64,000 nt of DNA from Stieleria bergensis (GTDB taxonomy: Bacteria; Planctomycetota; Planctomycetia; Pirellulales; Pirellulaceae): positions 1,575,901 to 1,639,900 of the forward strand of contig CP036272.1 of assembly GCA_007745635.1 (NCBI GenBank), given 5' to 3'. Within the stretch, counting starts at the first letter, position 1. Each line of letters opens with the position of its first letter. The notes below the pieces were generated by a model. It did not search any database. It saw only the letters and a program-made list of their open reading frames with translations, and was not told where the DNA came from. The translations under genes and the position numbers were made by a program. Shown in pieces: positions 53,633 to 62,414 of this stretch.

Positions 53633-54874
53633 ATGAACTTCAGAACTTCTTTCGTCCCAGCGGCGTGTTTGTGTTTCTTATTCACTGTTGCCAGCTTGGT
53701 GCAGGCCGCTGATTGGCCGCAGTGGCGCGGTCCAAAACGTGATGCCAAGTCCACCGAAACCGGACTCTTGAAGTCTTGGCCTGAAGATGGACCGCCCTTG
53801 GCTTGGAAAGTTGATCATGTTGGCGGAGGATTCTCCAGCGTCTCGATCGCCGACGGCAAAATTTTTACCCTGGGTGACTTGGAAGAACAAAACTACATCA
53901 TGGCGCTCAGCGAGAAGGACGGTGAGCTGCTTTGGAAAACAGACATCGGTGCCGCTGGAGGTCATGGCGGCTACCCCGGACCACGCAGCACACCGACCGT
54001 TGATGGAGGTCAGGTGTTTGCAATCAACCAGCATGGAGACATCGTTTGCCTGAACGCGGCAACCGGTGAACTGCAATGGTCGAAAAATCTAAGCAACGAT
54101 TTCGGTGGCAAAATGATGTCAGGTTGGAAGTACAGCGAGTCTCCGTTGGTCGACGGCGATCAAGTGATCTGTACTCCCGGTGGCGATCAGGGCACCTTGG
54201 TTGCACTGAATCGAAAAACGGGCAGCGTCATTTGGCAAACCAAAGAGTGGACCGATCAAGCTGGCTACTCCTCGGTCATCATTGCAACCATTCATGGTGT
54301 GCGTCAGTACATTCAGTTGACTGGCACGAGTGTCGCCGGCATTGATCCCAAAACGGGACAGGTGCTTTGGAATGCAGCGCGACCAGGAAAGACAGCCGTG
54401 ATCACGACGCCTGTGATCAAAGATGATGTCGTGTTCGTCACGTCAGCCTATGGAGTCGGTTGCAACGGGTTTAAAATTACACGTGATGGCGATGCTTGGA
54501 GCACCGAGGAAGTCTACGCAAATCTGGAAATCGCCAACCACCACGGTGGCGTGGTCCTGCTTGGTGATCACGTGTTTGGATCAAGTGGTGGGACGTTCCG
54601 CTGTTTGGAACTGAAAACTGGCGAACTGGTTTACAAGGATCGCAGTGTTGGAAAAGGAGCAACCGTTTTCGCTGATGGTTGCTTCTATCTGCGCAGCGAA
54701 GCCGGACCGGTTGCCTTGATCGCCGCAGATGCCGGCGAATTAAAAGAGATCAGTCGGTTTGATCAACCCGATCGAAGCGATAGCCGCGCCTGGGCGCATC
54801 CAGTGATTGCCAATGGCAAACTGTACTTGCGCGACCAAGGCGTGTTGCTGTGCTATGACGTCAAAGCCAAATAG
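53633..54874 (+). CDS. Secreted PQQ-like beta-propeller protein
   Basis: 413 residues with signal peptide (AACLCFLFTVASLVQAADW) and the mature start ADWPQWRGPKRD, a hallmark of planctomycete BamB/PQQ-like propellers. Blades are readable as the repeats GDIVCLNAATGELQW, GTLVALNRKTGSVIWQ and TSVAGIDPKTGQVLWNAARP. No catalytic PQQ enzyme motifs were seen, so a binding or scaffold role is more likely than dehydrogenase activity. It stands alone between the divergent PSCyt1 gene and the convergent membrane-protein gene. Confidence 0.9.
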   Translation: MNFRTSFVPAACLCFLFTVASLVQAADWPQWRGPKRDAKSTETGLLKSWPEDGPPLAWKVDHVGGGFSSVSIADGKIFTLGDLEEQNYIMALSEKDGELLWKTDIGAAGGHGGYPGPRSTPTVDGGQVFAINQHGDIVCLNAATGELQWSKNLSNDFGGKMMSGWKYSESPLVDGDQVICTPGGDQGTLVALNRKTGSVIWQTKEWTDQAGYSSVIIATIHGVRQYIQLTGTSVAGIDPKTGQVLWNAARPGKTAVITTPVIKDDVVFVTSAYGVGCNGFKITRDGDAWSTEEVYANLEIANHHGGVVLLGDHVFGSSGGTFRCLELKTGELVYKDRSVGKGATVFADGCFYLRSEAGPVALIAADAGELKEISRFDQPDRSDSRAWAHPVIANGKLYLRDQGVLLCYDVKAK

Positions 54875-54972
54875 CAGATTGCTGCCAAGCACGGCTGATG
54901 TTTAGAGACTCAGCCGGGGCGGGACTCTGCCTGTGCTCTCGCCGTCTGCTTCATTCGCATTCCGGCGATGCA

Positions 54973-55791
54973 TTAGGCTTCTGGCGTTTGTGAGCCAACA
55001 GGTTCGTCCGCGGCTTGCGAATCGGAGCTTGGTTTGCTTTCCTCCAGCACTCGCAGGGCTTCGCCACTTTCACTGATTTGGTTCAGCAGCACAATTTTTT
55101 GCCAGATCTTGCGTGAGAGTGATGTGGTGAGTTGTTCCAAGTCACTGACCGCTTGGACCGCCACCGGGTCGTCAAATCCTTGAACGTACAAGGCGGACAG
55201 TTTGCCAATCAATGACAACATCTCACTGCAGTAATCCAGGTAACGACTCAGTTCGAACGGTGTCATCGATGCGGTGGGCGAGTTGCTGGTCGATTGATAT
55301 CGGCTGAGCATCCTTTCGGGATCCTTTGTCAGCTGATGCATGTCGACAACGTGCGAGATCGAACGAAGTTCATGCACGGCCGCCAAAGCTCGGCGGCGTT
55401 TGATGCGGATCTCCATAGAGATCAAAAAGTAAAGCCCAGCACCGAGAATCAGCAGCACGTTGGCGCCACCATCAAGCATCCCCACGATCTCTGTCCAGCT
55501 GGTTGGCCCCTCGGAGATTCGGACTGAATCTGCGACCGTCCACAGGGTGCCTGTTATCGACCCGATCAGCAGAACAGCCAGTCCATAACCACAAACGCGA
55601 ATCCAAGGAACACCTCGTCCAATTCCGGAAGATCGATTCGCGGACGTTTCAGCTACATGAACTAAATGTCCACACAGTTTGGACAAACCACTGTCGGGAA
55701 AGCGGTCGTCGATGCGGTTTTGTAACGCAGAGACCGTTTCGGTAATGGCCGATTCACGTAAATGTAAATCGGGAGTTTTGCGTCGCTTCAT
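54973..55791 (-). CDS. Membrane protein of unknown function, two transmembrane segments
   Basis: 272 residues from ATG at 55791 (MKRRKTPDLHLRES), preceded by GAGG; TTG at 55815 is an alternative. The N-terminal cytoplasmic helix region is followed by two membrane segments (VCGYGLAVLLIGSITGTLW and MLDGGANVLLILGAGLYFLI). A helical, coiled-coil-like C-terminal region (LSRYLDYCSEMLSLIGKLSAL, VSDLEQLTTSLSRKIWQKIV) follows. No family is recognised. It lies 157 bases downstream of csrA on the same strand. Confidence 0.7.
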   Translation of the reverse strand: MKRRKTPDLHLRESAITETVSALQNRIDDRFPDSGLSKLCGHLVHVAETSANRSSGIGRGVPWIRVCGYGLAVLLIGSITGTLWTVADSVRISEGPTSWTEIVGMLDGGANVLLILGAGLYFLISMEIRIKRRRALAAVHELRSISHVVDMHQLTKDPERMLSRYQSTSNSPTASMTPFELSRYLDYCSEMLSLIGKLSALYVQGFDDPVAVQAVSDLEQLTTSLSRKIWQKIVLLNQISESGEALRVLEESKPSSDSQAADEPVGSQTPEA

Positions 55792-55948
55792 AAGCCTCGC
55801 TTGTTTCGCGTGCAAGTTTCAAAAGGCAGATCGCCAGCCAGCGATCAACACGGTGTCTACTGTAACAGGTTGTCGACAGCGACGTGTGGAGTTACTGGCA
55901 GATTGTTTACGTGCCAAGGCATCAACGAACCGGGCACCGGGCGCGCCA

Positions 55949-56158
55949 TTAGACGCTGAACTCACCGATCGACACGGATTGAGGCTGATTCAATTTGGGT
56001 TGGGCTGATTCGACGCTTACTTCGGCGCGCTGAATGCTCATCTGTTTCGGGGCATCGATCATCAGGACGGCCCGGTTGCCATTGATTTTGTGAACCGTCA
56101 CCACAACATCGTCACCAATGAGCAGCTTTTGGCCAACTTTTCGACTGAGAACTAACAT
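55949..56158 (-). CDS. csrA: Carbon storage regulator CsrA/RsmA
   Basis: 69 residues, usual length 60-70. N-terminal MLVLSRKVGQKLLIGDDVVV and the RNA-contact region IDAPKQMSIQRAEV identify this RNA-binding dimer, which represses or activates translation of target mRNAs at ANGGA sites. AAGGATG just upstream of its start fits a CsrA site and the Shine-Dalgarno, so autoregulation is possible. In many bacteria csrA lies near flagellar genes; none are visible here. Residue order after the core is somewhat divergent (ESAQPKLNQPQSVSIGEFSV). Confidence 0.93.
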   Translation of the reverse strand: MLVLSRKVGQKLLIGDDVVVTVHKINGNRAVLMIDAPKQMSIQRAEVSVESAQPKLNQPQSVSIGEFSV

Positions 56159-56523
56159 GCGTCTTCATCCTTGATGGACTTGGAGGATTGGTTGACTGAG
56201 AGGGTGTGGACTCTCTTAACAACAAAAGGCGTGCCAAACGACAGCGGACTGACTGGTGAGCACCGCGGGGCTTCGGAGAAGTGCCTGAATTCCCCGGGAA
56301 ATCCAGCTTCTACGCCCACCAGAAAGTTGCCAGGCCTGTGTCAAGCAGCGAGTTCCTGGCACGCCAAGTGGTCCCTGGCAATCATTCTGATACAGCCTGT
56401 CGCAAATTGAGACCGAACCGGTTTTCGGCGGTGGTTTTCCAAAGGAGTCCAGATTGGCTGGCATTTGGGCAAACCATCAGTGGAGATGGTTTGCGCGGTT
56501 GAACGGTTTGTGCTGTCCCCAGC

Positions 56524-56603
56524 CCGTTCGCCAGAACCATCACCACCCGTTCGCCAGAACCATCATCACCCGTTCGCCAGAACCATCACCACCCGTTCGC
56601 CAG
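56524..56603. repeat. Direct tandem repeat, 23 bp x 3.5
   Basis: Units starting CCGTTCGCCAGAACCATCAC at 56524, 56547, 56570 and 56593 (partial), the second with one C to T change. No spacers; not a CRISPR. Confidence 0.9.
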
Positions 56604-57155
56604 CATCAATCACAGGGCCGAGAACTCCCTGCTGGGGTGCTTCCATTGGCCGCATGTGTCCATGGAGTTCCTTAAGGGCGCCTAATGGATGTCTAGGCAG
56701 CCATTGCGGGTAGGCTTGAAGCGAGGCGGTTGGCCGCCTTTTAGTGCCCGTCGTTTGGTGCTCGGTTCTTGGGAAGCGGGTGCCGTGCAAGGCAAGGAGG
56801 TGCTAGAGTTGAGTGTTAGGGATGAATGTCGTTTTCCAGCAGGCTAAGGGTCATTAGCCAGTCGCAGTCGCGTTGCTATACTTGGCTACCAGTGAGATGC
56901 CTTGCTGCGAGCGAGACGCCATTTGAGTCGGCGGTGTGTGCTGTCGAAGTTGACGCCATGCCATCGGTGATGGGCGTCCAGAGCACCCGAATGATCGCCT
57001 GGCCCTGCGTTTACGGCCCTGCTTTGCTACGGTCGCTGTCATCAACGCACTGTCACCCGCAACGGCGCTGCTTTGCCTGGCACAGGTGGATTGCTTGTCG
57101 CGGACCGAATGGTTCGCGGAGGTGCTTGTCCGCGCGGGAACCGTGTACAGCAGGT

Positions 57156-57200
57156 GAACTGCGTTGAACGCGCGAACTGCGTTGAACGCGCGAACTGCGT
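57156..57200. repeat. Direct tandem repeat, 18 bp x 2.5
   Basis: GAACTGCGTTGAACGCGC at 57156 and 57174, then GAACTGCGT. It lies 90 bases upstream of the UVR-motif gene. Confidence 0.85.
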
Positions 57201-57285
57201 GAAGCTGCAGTGAGGTGAAGCTGCAATGAGCTTGAGTTGCACTGCGTTTGAGTGGTACTGCGCAGATGCAATGCTGGTTGGATCA

Positions 57286-58023
57286 ATGAAACGAACAATG
57301 CATTTAGACGAACTGATCAAAGATTGGAAATACGACCCGGCCACATTGAATGTCCGTATGGCAAAAGCCAGTGACGGGCGTGATGTGATTCAAATGCGTG
57401 TTGACCTAGGCTTGTTGCAGCTGGAAACCACCGGTCGGCCGGATGGTGAAAAGGTGAATGGAAGTCCATCGTATTTGGAATACTTGCAAGAGCGTCTGTT
57501 GGACAATCCCGAAACCGAGCTGGATGAAGATGAGTGCATGGAAGTCGATCGCGAGTTCATGCAGTTTTATCAGCGACGGATTTGTTGGCTGCGACTGCAA
57601 TACTTCTCGCGTGCAGTGATCGACGCGGATCACACGTTGCTACTGATGGACGTCGCTGAACGCGTTAGCCCGGATGAAGAATGGACGCGGTCGCATGAAC
57701 AGTATCGGCCCTTTGTGCTCTTTCATCGGACTCAGGCTGCCGCATTAGGGGCCTTAGAACAAGATGAGTCCGGCGAGGAAGCCGTGCAAGCAATCAACAC
57801 GGGCCTGGACGCCATTCGTGAGTTCTTTGTCCGTCACGAGGCCGATGAACACTACGATGAAGACGAATTGGTCGTCCGATTGGTCGATCTGCGCGAAACC
57901 CTGCGCAGCGAATACGAGGTTGGCCAAACGCTGCGTGAGAAATTGACCAAAGCGGTCGAGCAAGAGCAGTACGAACTGGCCGCTAAGTTACGTGACGAGC
58001 TGAACCGTCGCGAGTCGAACTAA
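57286..58023 (+). CDS. UVR-motif (UvrB/UvrC) protein
   Basis: 245 residues from ATG 57286 (MKRTMHLDEL); the frame opens at 57226 and a further ATG is at 57298. The body is acidic and mostly helical (LDEDECMEVDREFMQFYQRRI, VVRLVDLRETLRSEYEVGQ with long helices). The C-terminus is a UVR motif (TLREKLTKAVEQEQYELAAK, then LRDEL), as found in UvrB, UvrC, McsA and ClpC, which mediates protein-protein contacts. No nuclease domain is present. It could be an adaptor; its partner is unknown. A conserved-type N-terminal block (DWKYDPATLNVRMAKASDGR) is recognisable in planctomycete homologues, from memory. Confidence 0.8.
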   Translation: MKRTMHLDELIKDWKYDPATLNVRMAKASDGRDVIQMRVDLGLLQLETTGRPDGEKVNGSPSYLEYLQERLLDNPETELDEDECMEVDREFMQFYQRRICWLRLQYFSRAVIDADHTLLLMDVAERVSPDEEWTRSHEQYRPFVLFHRTQAAALGALEQDESGEEAVQAINTGLDAIREFFVRHEADEHYDEDELVVRLVDLRETLRSEYEVGQTLREKLTKAVEQEQYELAAKLRDELNRRESN

Positions 58024-58057
58024 GTTGCCAGCCCAGTTTCGTTGCCAGCCCAGTTTC
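58024..58057. repeat. Direct tandem repeat, 17 bp x 2
   Basis: GTTGCCAGCCCAGTTTC twice, just after the UVR gene, followed by two imperfect GATGCTAACGC units. Confidence 0.8.
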
Positions 58058-58142
58058 GATGCTAACGCCGTCTTGATGCTAACGCAGTGATCGATCTGCT
58101 CACTGCAATGCCGGCGCTGTTGGTCGCGCTTTGCAGACGCAA

Positions 58143-58187
58143 GCTCTCTCCAGCCAGGCTCTCTCCAGCCAGGCTCTATCCAGCCAG
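58143..58187. repeat. Direct tandem repeat, 15 bp x 3, covering a stop codon
   Basis: GCTCTCTCCAGCCAG at 58143 and 58158, and GCTCTATCCAGCCAG at 58173. The one-base difference (C to A) in the third unit supplies the TAG stop of the minus-strand gene at 58176. Confidence 0.9.
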
Positions 58188-58610
58188 CAGTGCAAGTAAT
58201 TCCAGTAATCGATTCGGATGATCGGGTGACGAGTTCTGGCGGGCGATCGTCAGGACTTCACCGACTGCGTTGCTAAATTGATCATCGGTTAGCTGTTCGC
58301 GTGCTTGCTGTTTCTTTAATCGTTTGGCGAGCGAGATGGCTTTGGGGTCTTCGGTGGTTTTACCGGCGGCCAAGGACTGCAGAGCGTGAATGATGGATTG
58401 ATCGCGAAGCGATCCCTCGCCTTTGGGCCCGTCAAGAATCGAGCGAATGATGATTCTGGGAACATCAACCGCCGGTGGAGAGTTGACCGACGCAGCGTTC
58501 GCTGCTGGCTGTTTTGCTCCGGCACGTTGATCGTTGGAATGAGCGCTGGGCGTCTGCGTGGGGCGACGGCGGCGTTTGGGCTTGGCGGCTAACTTGGCTG
58601 ATTTACCCAT
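58176..58610 (-). CDS. Small basic protein, unknown function
   Basis: 144 residues from ATG at 58610 (MGKSAKLAAKPKRRRRPT); an in-frame ATG at 58667 would extend it poorly. The Lys/Arg-rich N-terminus and Ala/Pro/Gln linker precede a helical region (IHALQSLAAGKTTEDPKA, LAKRLKKQQAREQLTDDQF, NAVGEVLTIARQN). No family is recognised. The last codons and stop lie inside a 15-bp tandem repeat. Confidence 0.65.
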   Translation of the reverse strand: MGKSAKLAAKPKRRRRPTQTPSAHSNDQRAGAKQPAANAASVNSPPAVDVPRIIIRSILDGPKGEGSLRDQSIIHALQSLAAGKTTEDPKAISLAKRLKKQQAREQLTDDQFSNAVGEVLTIARQNSSPDHPNRLLELLALLAG

Positions 58611-59109
58611 GGAGACCGAATCACAGGGAATGAAGAGGAAAAGGCGAGTTGGCGAGCAGCATGTCAACTCGTGCGGTCGCGGTTGATCCGGGAATCAAAA
58701 ACTTTAATTAATGATATTCCAACGGCAATCCAGATGGATGAGGATTAGCGAAAGATTTAGGGATGAATCCCCTATTCTAATTAGCTAGCAAACAACTGAA
58801 AAAGACTCCTTGCTGTAGTGATTTTGATGTCTTCGAGGTTCTTTAACCGGTCACAGATGAGGGAAAATTCCGGTTCTAACCCTAATGGTGAGCTACGATC
58901 GAAAGACTCGTTCTTGTATCGGCTAAGGTTATCACCCTCTGACGGTTTTGCATGTTGGTGCGGGTTGATGCCCGGCCATTCTGGGCGTTTGATTTAACGA
59001 TCGGCTTCGCCCGGATGCTGTGATCGACTGTCATTGTTTGACAGGCCATCCCAGTGACGGTGCGAAGCGTTCTGCCTCCATCGCATTGAGTATTGCATCG
59101 GTTTGTTCC
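58611..59109. other. Divergent intergenic region upstream of the ABC exporter
   Basis: About 500 bases between divergent genes, AT-rich in the middle (TTAATTAATGATATTCC near 58705). A promoter for the ABC operon is expected; no gene or RNA is recognised. Confidence 0.4.
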
Positions 59110-59982
59110 ATGATCCAAGTCAACAATCTCACCAAGACTTACCAGGATCTACGGCGCGGCAGTTTTACAGCAGTTGATCACGTTAGCTTTGCCGTCAAAC
59201 CAGGTGAAATCTTTGGCTTGTTGGGGCCCAACGGTGCCGGCAAGACGACGGTGCTGCGGATCTTAAGCACGGTGCTCAAACCAACCCACGGAACGGCTGT
59301 CGTTGCCGGTTATGACGTCGTCCGTGACGCGGCAGATGTCCGCCGCAGCATTGGATTTGTCAGCAACAATACCGCCACCTACGATCGCATGACGGCCTGG
59401 GAACTGGTGCGGTACTTTGGCCGGTTGCACGGCATGCAAGCCGATAGCCTCGATCAGCGGATGGATGCCTTGTTTGGCAAACTGCGGATGGATGATTTCC
59501 GCGACGTGCCCTGTGCCAAGTTATCGACGGGAATGAAGCAAAAGGTGTCGATTGCACGCGCGTTGATTCATGACCCACCGGTGCTGGTCTTTGACGAGGC
59601 CACCTTGGGGCTCGACGTGATGGTCGCACGCAATTTGTTACAGGTCATTCGAGCCCTTCGCGACGCTGGCAAGTGCCTGATCTTTTCCACGCACATCATG
59701 AGTGAAGTCGAACGGTTGTGCGATCGGATCGCAATCATGTACCAAGGTCAAATTCTTGACACTGGAACCTTGGACGAACTCAAGCAGCGTCACGGACACG
59801 CTGACTTTGAAGAGGTGTTCTTTTCCTTGCTCAGCCAACACGAAGCCAGTGCGTCTTCGGAAGGTAACCCGACGAGCGAGGCGTTGACGCTGGAGGACGA
59901 AGCACTGTCGCTTGAATCATTGACTGAACACGCGGTCCCTGCAAAACAAGCTTCGCCGTCCGCACAAGATTCTTTGGTGTAA
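59110..59982 (+). CDS. natA: ABC exporter ATP-binding protein (NatA-type)
   Basis: 290 residues from ATG at 59110 ([14 protein letters not shown]); the frame opens at 59020 but the extension has no ABC character. Walker [10 protein letters not shown], signature [15 protein letters not shown] and Walker [12 protein letters not shown] (Ala replacing the usual Pro after DE) are present, with the switch His in [10 protein letters not shown] 45-residue acidic C-terminal tail is extra. It powers the permease in the next gene, 11 bases downstream. NatAB exporters extrude Na+ or other cations or drugs; substrate is inferred by family resemblance only. Confidence 0.9.
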   Translation: MIQVNNLTKTYQDLRRGSFTAVDHVSFAVKPGEIFGLLGPNGAGKTTVLRILSTVLKPTHGTAVVAGYDVVRDAADVRRSIGFVSNNTATYDRMTAWELVRYFGRLHGMQADSLDQRMDALFGKLRMDDFRDVPCAKLSTGMKQKVSIARALIHDPPVLVFDEATLGLDVMVARNLLQVIRALRDAGKCLIFSTHIMSEVERLCDRIAIMYQGQILDTGTLDELKQRHGHADFEEVFFSLLSQHEASASSEGNPTSEALTLEDEALSLESLTEHAVPAKQASPSAQDSLV

Positions 59983-59993
59983 CAGGAAGTAGC

Positions 59994-62369
59994 ATGATGA
60001 AGAAAAGCCAAGCGAATCATCGGCAAGTTGCCGTGAAAGAGCACTCCGACGACAATCAGCGTCCGCGTCTCTCGGCGATTGGAATGATTTATTTGCGCGA
60101 GATGCGCGACCAGTTCCGTGATCGCCGGACGATGTTCACGATCGCCGTGTTGCCGCTGGTGCTTTACCCGCTGCTGGGCATGGTCATGATGCAGGTCGCT
60201 CAGTTCAGTCAACAGCGCCCCGCGAGCGTCTGTGTGATCGGCGTCGAGCATCTTGATCACGCGCCGCCATTGCTGGAAGGTGACCAATTTGCCAAAGGCC
60301 TGAGCGACGATCAGGCGATGCAAGTTGATGAGTATCGCTGGGATGAACTGAGTCGGAACGATTCCAGTGCTGAGGCAAGTGATGCGATGACCGCTGGCGA
60401 ACAAGCCAATCAATGGGTCAAGTCTGGACGATACGATGTCGCGTTGGTGATCCCACCGCATTTTCAACGCGATGAATTGCCCGGTGATGCACAAATCACC
60501 GATTTGCAAAACGAAAACAAAGCTTCTGGGGATCCCAGCGATCCACCGAACACAAGCACCGCGGACAACGCTCATGCGGACGTTGCCGTCACTCCAGCGA
60601 CTGCGAACGATGTGCAGTTGGTTTTTCACATGGGCCGCGATAGCTCGGCGATGGCCAAAGGACGCGTGCAAAGTGTGTTGTCCGCCTGGCGCAGCCAATG
60701 GGTGATCAAACGCATTGAAAGCAATGGGATCGATCCCAAATCCCTGGCGCCGTTCAATTGGAGTCCGACAGATGTTGCCAGTCAACGCAACCGCGAAGCG
60801 GCTTTCTGGAGCAAGGTGTTGCCCTTCATCATGTTGATCTGGGCGATGACGGGCGCGTTTTATCCAGCCATTGACTTGGTCGCCGGTGAAAAAGAGCGTG
60901 GCACATTGGAGACTCTGTTATGCAGCCCCGCACTCCGCAGCGAAATTGTCTGGGGCAAAATGAGTGCTGTGTTCACCTTCAGTATGCTCACGGCACTGTT
61001 GAATGCCGTCAGTATGCTGGTGACCAGTTCGCTGGTCTTGGCTCAAGTTGATCTGGGGCCGCTCTCTTCGATGGGATCACCGCCATTGATACCCATGTTA
61101 TGGCTGTTGGTGGCACTGGTGCCGCTATCGGCCTTGTTCAGCGCCCTGGCGTTGGCTGTTGCCGCGATGGCCAATAGCAGCAAAGAGGGACAGTATTACT
61201 TGATGCCCTTGATGATGGTCACCCTGCCCTTGGTGATGCTGCCCATCTTGCCCGGCACCACGTTAAACGTGGGAACCAGTTTGGTCCCTGTGACGGGAAT
61301 GTTCTTGCTGGTTCGATCGCTGATCGAGGGTCAATATGGTGTGGCGATGATGTACCTGCCGGTGGTTCTGACAGTCACGTTGCTGTGTCTGCTGGGCGCT
61401 GCTCGCTGGGCGCAGCATCAATTCCAAAGCGAGTCGGTCTTGTTTGGAGCCGGTGACCGCTGGGAGTTTCGTCTCTGGCTGAAGCACCTCTGGCGGGATC
61501 GAAAGGCCTGGCCGACACCGGCGCAGGCTTACTTGTGCGGCGCCCTGATCTTGATTGCGTTGTTCTTTGCAAGGTTTTTGATCAGCGAGATTCCGACCGG
61601 CTTGGCCGGTCTGGCCAAGATGATTTTGCTCCCGCAGATGGTGATTCTGATTCCCGCCGTGCTGATGGCTTGCTTCTTGACTCGCTCTCCACGCGAAGCA
61701 CTTCGCATCCGCAAAACACACTGGTCCGTGCTGGCGATGGCGGTCATACTGGGCCTGACCTTGCATCCGACCTACCTGATGATCTCTAGTTTTGTGCAAC
61801 AAATGAGTCCTCCCACGCCCGAAATGTTGGAGCTGATGTTGCCCCTGAGCACGCTGGTCTCCGAATCGCCTTGGTGGATGATTGTCTTGTTGATGGCTTT
61901 GTTGCCGGCGGTCTGCGAAGAGCTTGCCTTCCGCGGATTTGTCTTCGGTGGCTTGGTTCGACAGGGAACCCTGCGCGCGATTGTGCTTTCGGCATTCATG
62001 TTTGGCATTTCACACGGCGTGTTGCAGCAGTCCATTCCCGCCTTCGTCATTGGGCTGTTGATCGGCTGGGTAAGCCTGCGAACGGGCAGCATCTTGCCTT
62101 GTCTGTTGATTCACTTGACCAACAACTCCATGTCCACCATGTTGCAGCGAATTGCAGAAAGTGACTGGCCGATTGTGAACCTGTTCTTACACAGTAGCGC
62201 AACGGGGCCAGCCTACAATCCGCTATGGACCTTGGTCAGCATGGGACTCGCCGCGACTTGTTTGCTGTACTTTGGCAATGTGCAGAGTGTTTCTGATGAA
62301 GCCGATAGCAGTGATCAAGAAGAAGCCGACGCCACAGCGCTTGATGCCGCAGGTTTGGCCTCCGCCTGA
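59994..62369 (+). CDS. natB: ABC-2 permease (NatB-type) fused to a CPBP (Rce1-like) intramembrane protease domain
   Basis: 791 residues. The N-terminal part is an ABC-2 exporter permease: a cytoplasmic start and first membrane segment (FTIAVLPLVLYPLLGMVMM), a large extracytoplasmic loop (about 75-270), then five segments with the characteristic AGEKERGTLETLLCSPA motif. After about residue 500 come further segments and a CPBP domain at about 630-715 with its motifs CEELAFRGFVFGG (EExxxR), FGISHG and LIHLTNNSMS. CPBP proteins are putative metalloproteases or immunity-type enzymes. Joining them to a NatB permease in one chain is unusual. The C-terminal tail is acidic. Confidence 0.88.
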   Translation: MMKKSQANHRQVAVKEHSDDNQRPRLSAIGMIYLREMRDQFRDRRTMFTIAVLPLVLYPLLGMVMMQVAQFSQQRPASVCVIGVEHLDHAPPLLEGDQFAKGLSDDQAMQVDEYRWDELSRNDSSAEASDAMTAGEQANQWVKSGRYDVALVIPPHFQRDELPGDAQITDLQNENKASGDPSDPPNTSTADNAHADVAVTPATANDVQLVFHMGRDSSAMAKGRVQSVLSAWRSQWVIKRIESNGIDPKSLAPFNWSPTDVASQRNREAAFWSKVLPFIMLIWAMTGAFYPAIDLVAGEKERGTLETLLCSPALRSEIVWGKMSAVFTFSMLTALLNAVSMLVTSSLVLAQVDLGPLSSMGSPPLIPMLWLLVALVPLSALFSALALAVAAMANSSKEGQYYLMPLMMVTLPLVMLPILPGTTLNVGTSLVPVTGMFLLVRSLIEGQYGVAMMYLPVVLTVTLLCLLGAARWAQHQFQSESVLFGAGDRWEFRLWLKHLWRDRKAWPTPAQAYLCGALILIALFFARFLISEIPTGLAGLAKMILLPQMVILIPAVLMACFLTRSPREALRIRKTHWSVLAMAVILGLTLHPTYLMISSFVQQMSPPTPEMLELMLPLSTLVSESPWWMIVLLMALLPAVCEELAFRGFVFGGLVRQGTLRAIVLSAFMFGISHGVLQQSIPAFVIGLLIGWVSLRTGSILPCLLIHLTNNSMSTMLQRIAESDWPIVNLFLHSSATGPAYNPLWTLVSMGLAATCLLYFGNVQSVSDEADSSDQEEADATALDAAGLASA

Positions 62370-62414
62370 CTGTGATTGCCTGCGTGTGATTGCCGTCAGT
62401 TCTCTACGATCAGC

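Larger units (their letters stand above)
56159..57285. other. Long intergenic region with tandem repeats
   Basis: About 1.1 kb without a supported gene, on the divergent side of csrA. It contains a 23-bp tandem repeat (56524-56603) and an 18-bp one (57156-57200). Open frames (up to about 110 codons) lack domains and have Arg/Cys/Trp-rich compositions. An unannotated small RNA, for example a CsrA-sequestering RNA, cannot be excluded. Confidence 0.45.

Noticed and set aside
59790..60785. 331-codon minus-strand open frame opposite the ABC exporter genes
   Set aside because: It spans the junction of two well-supported plus-strand genes and has no recognisable domain.
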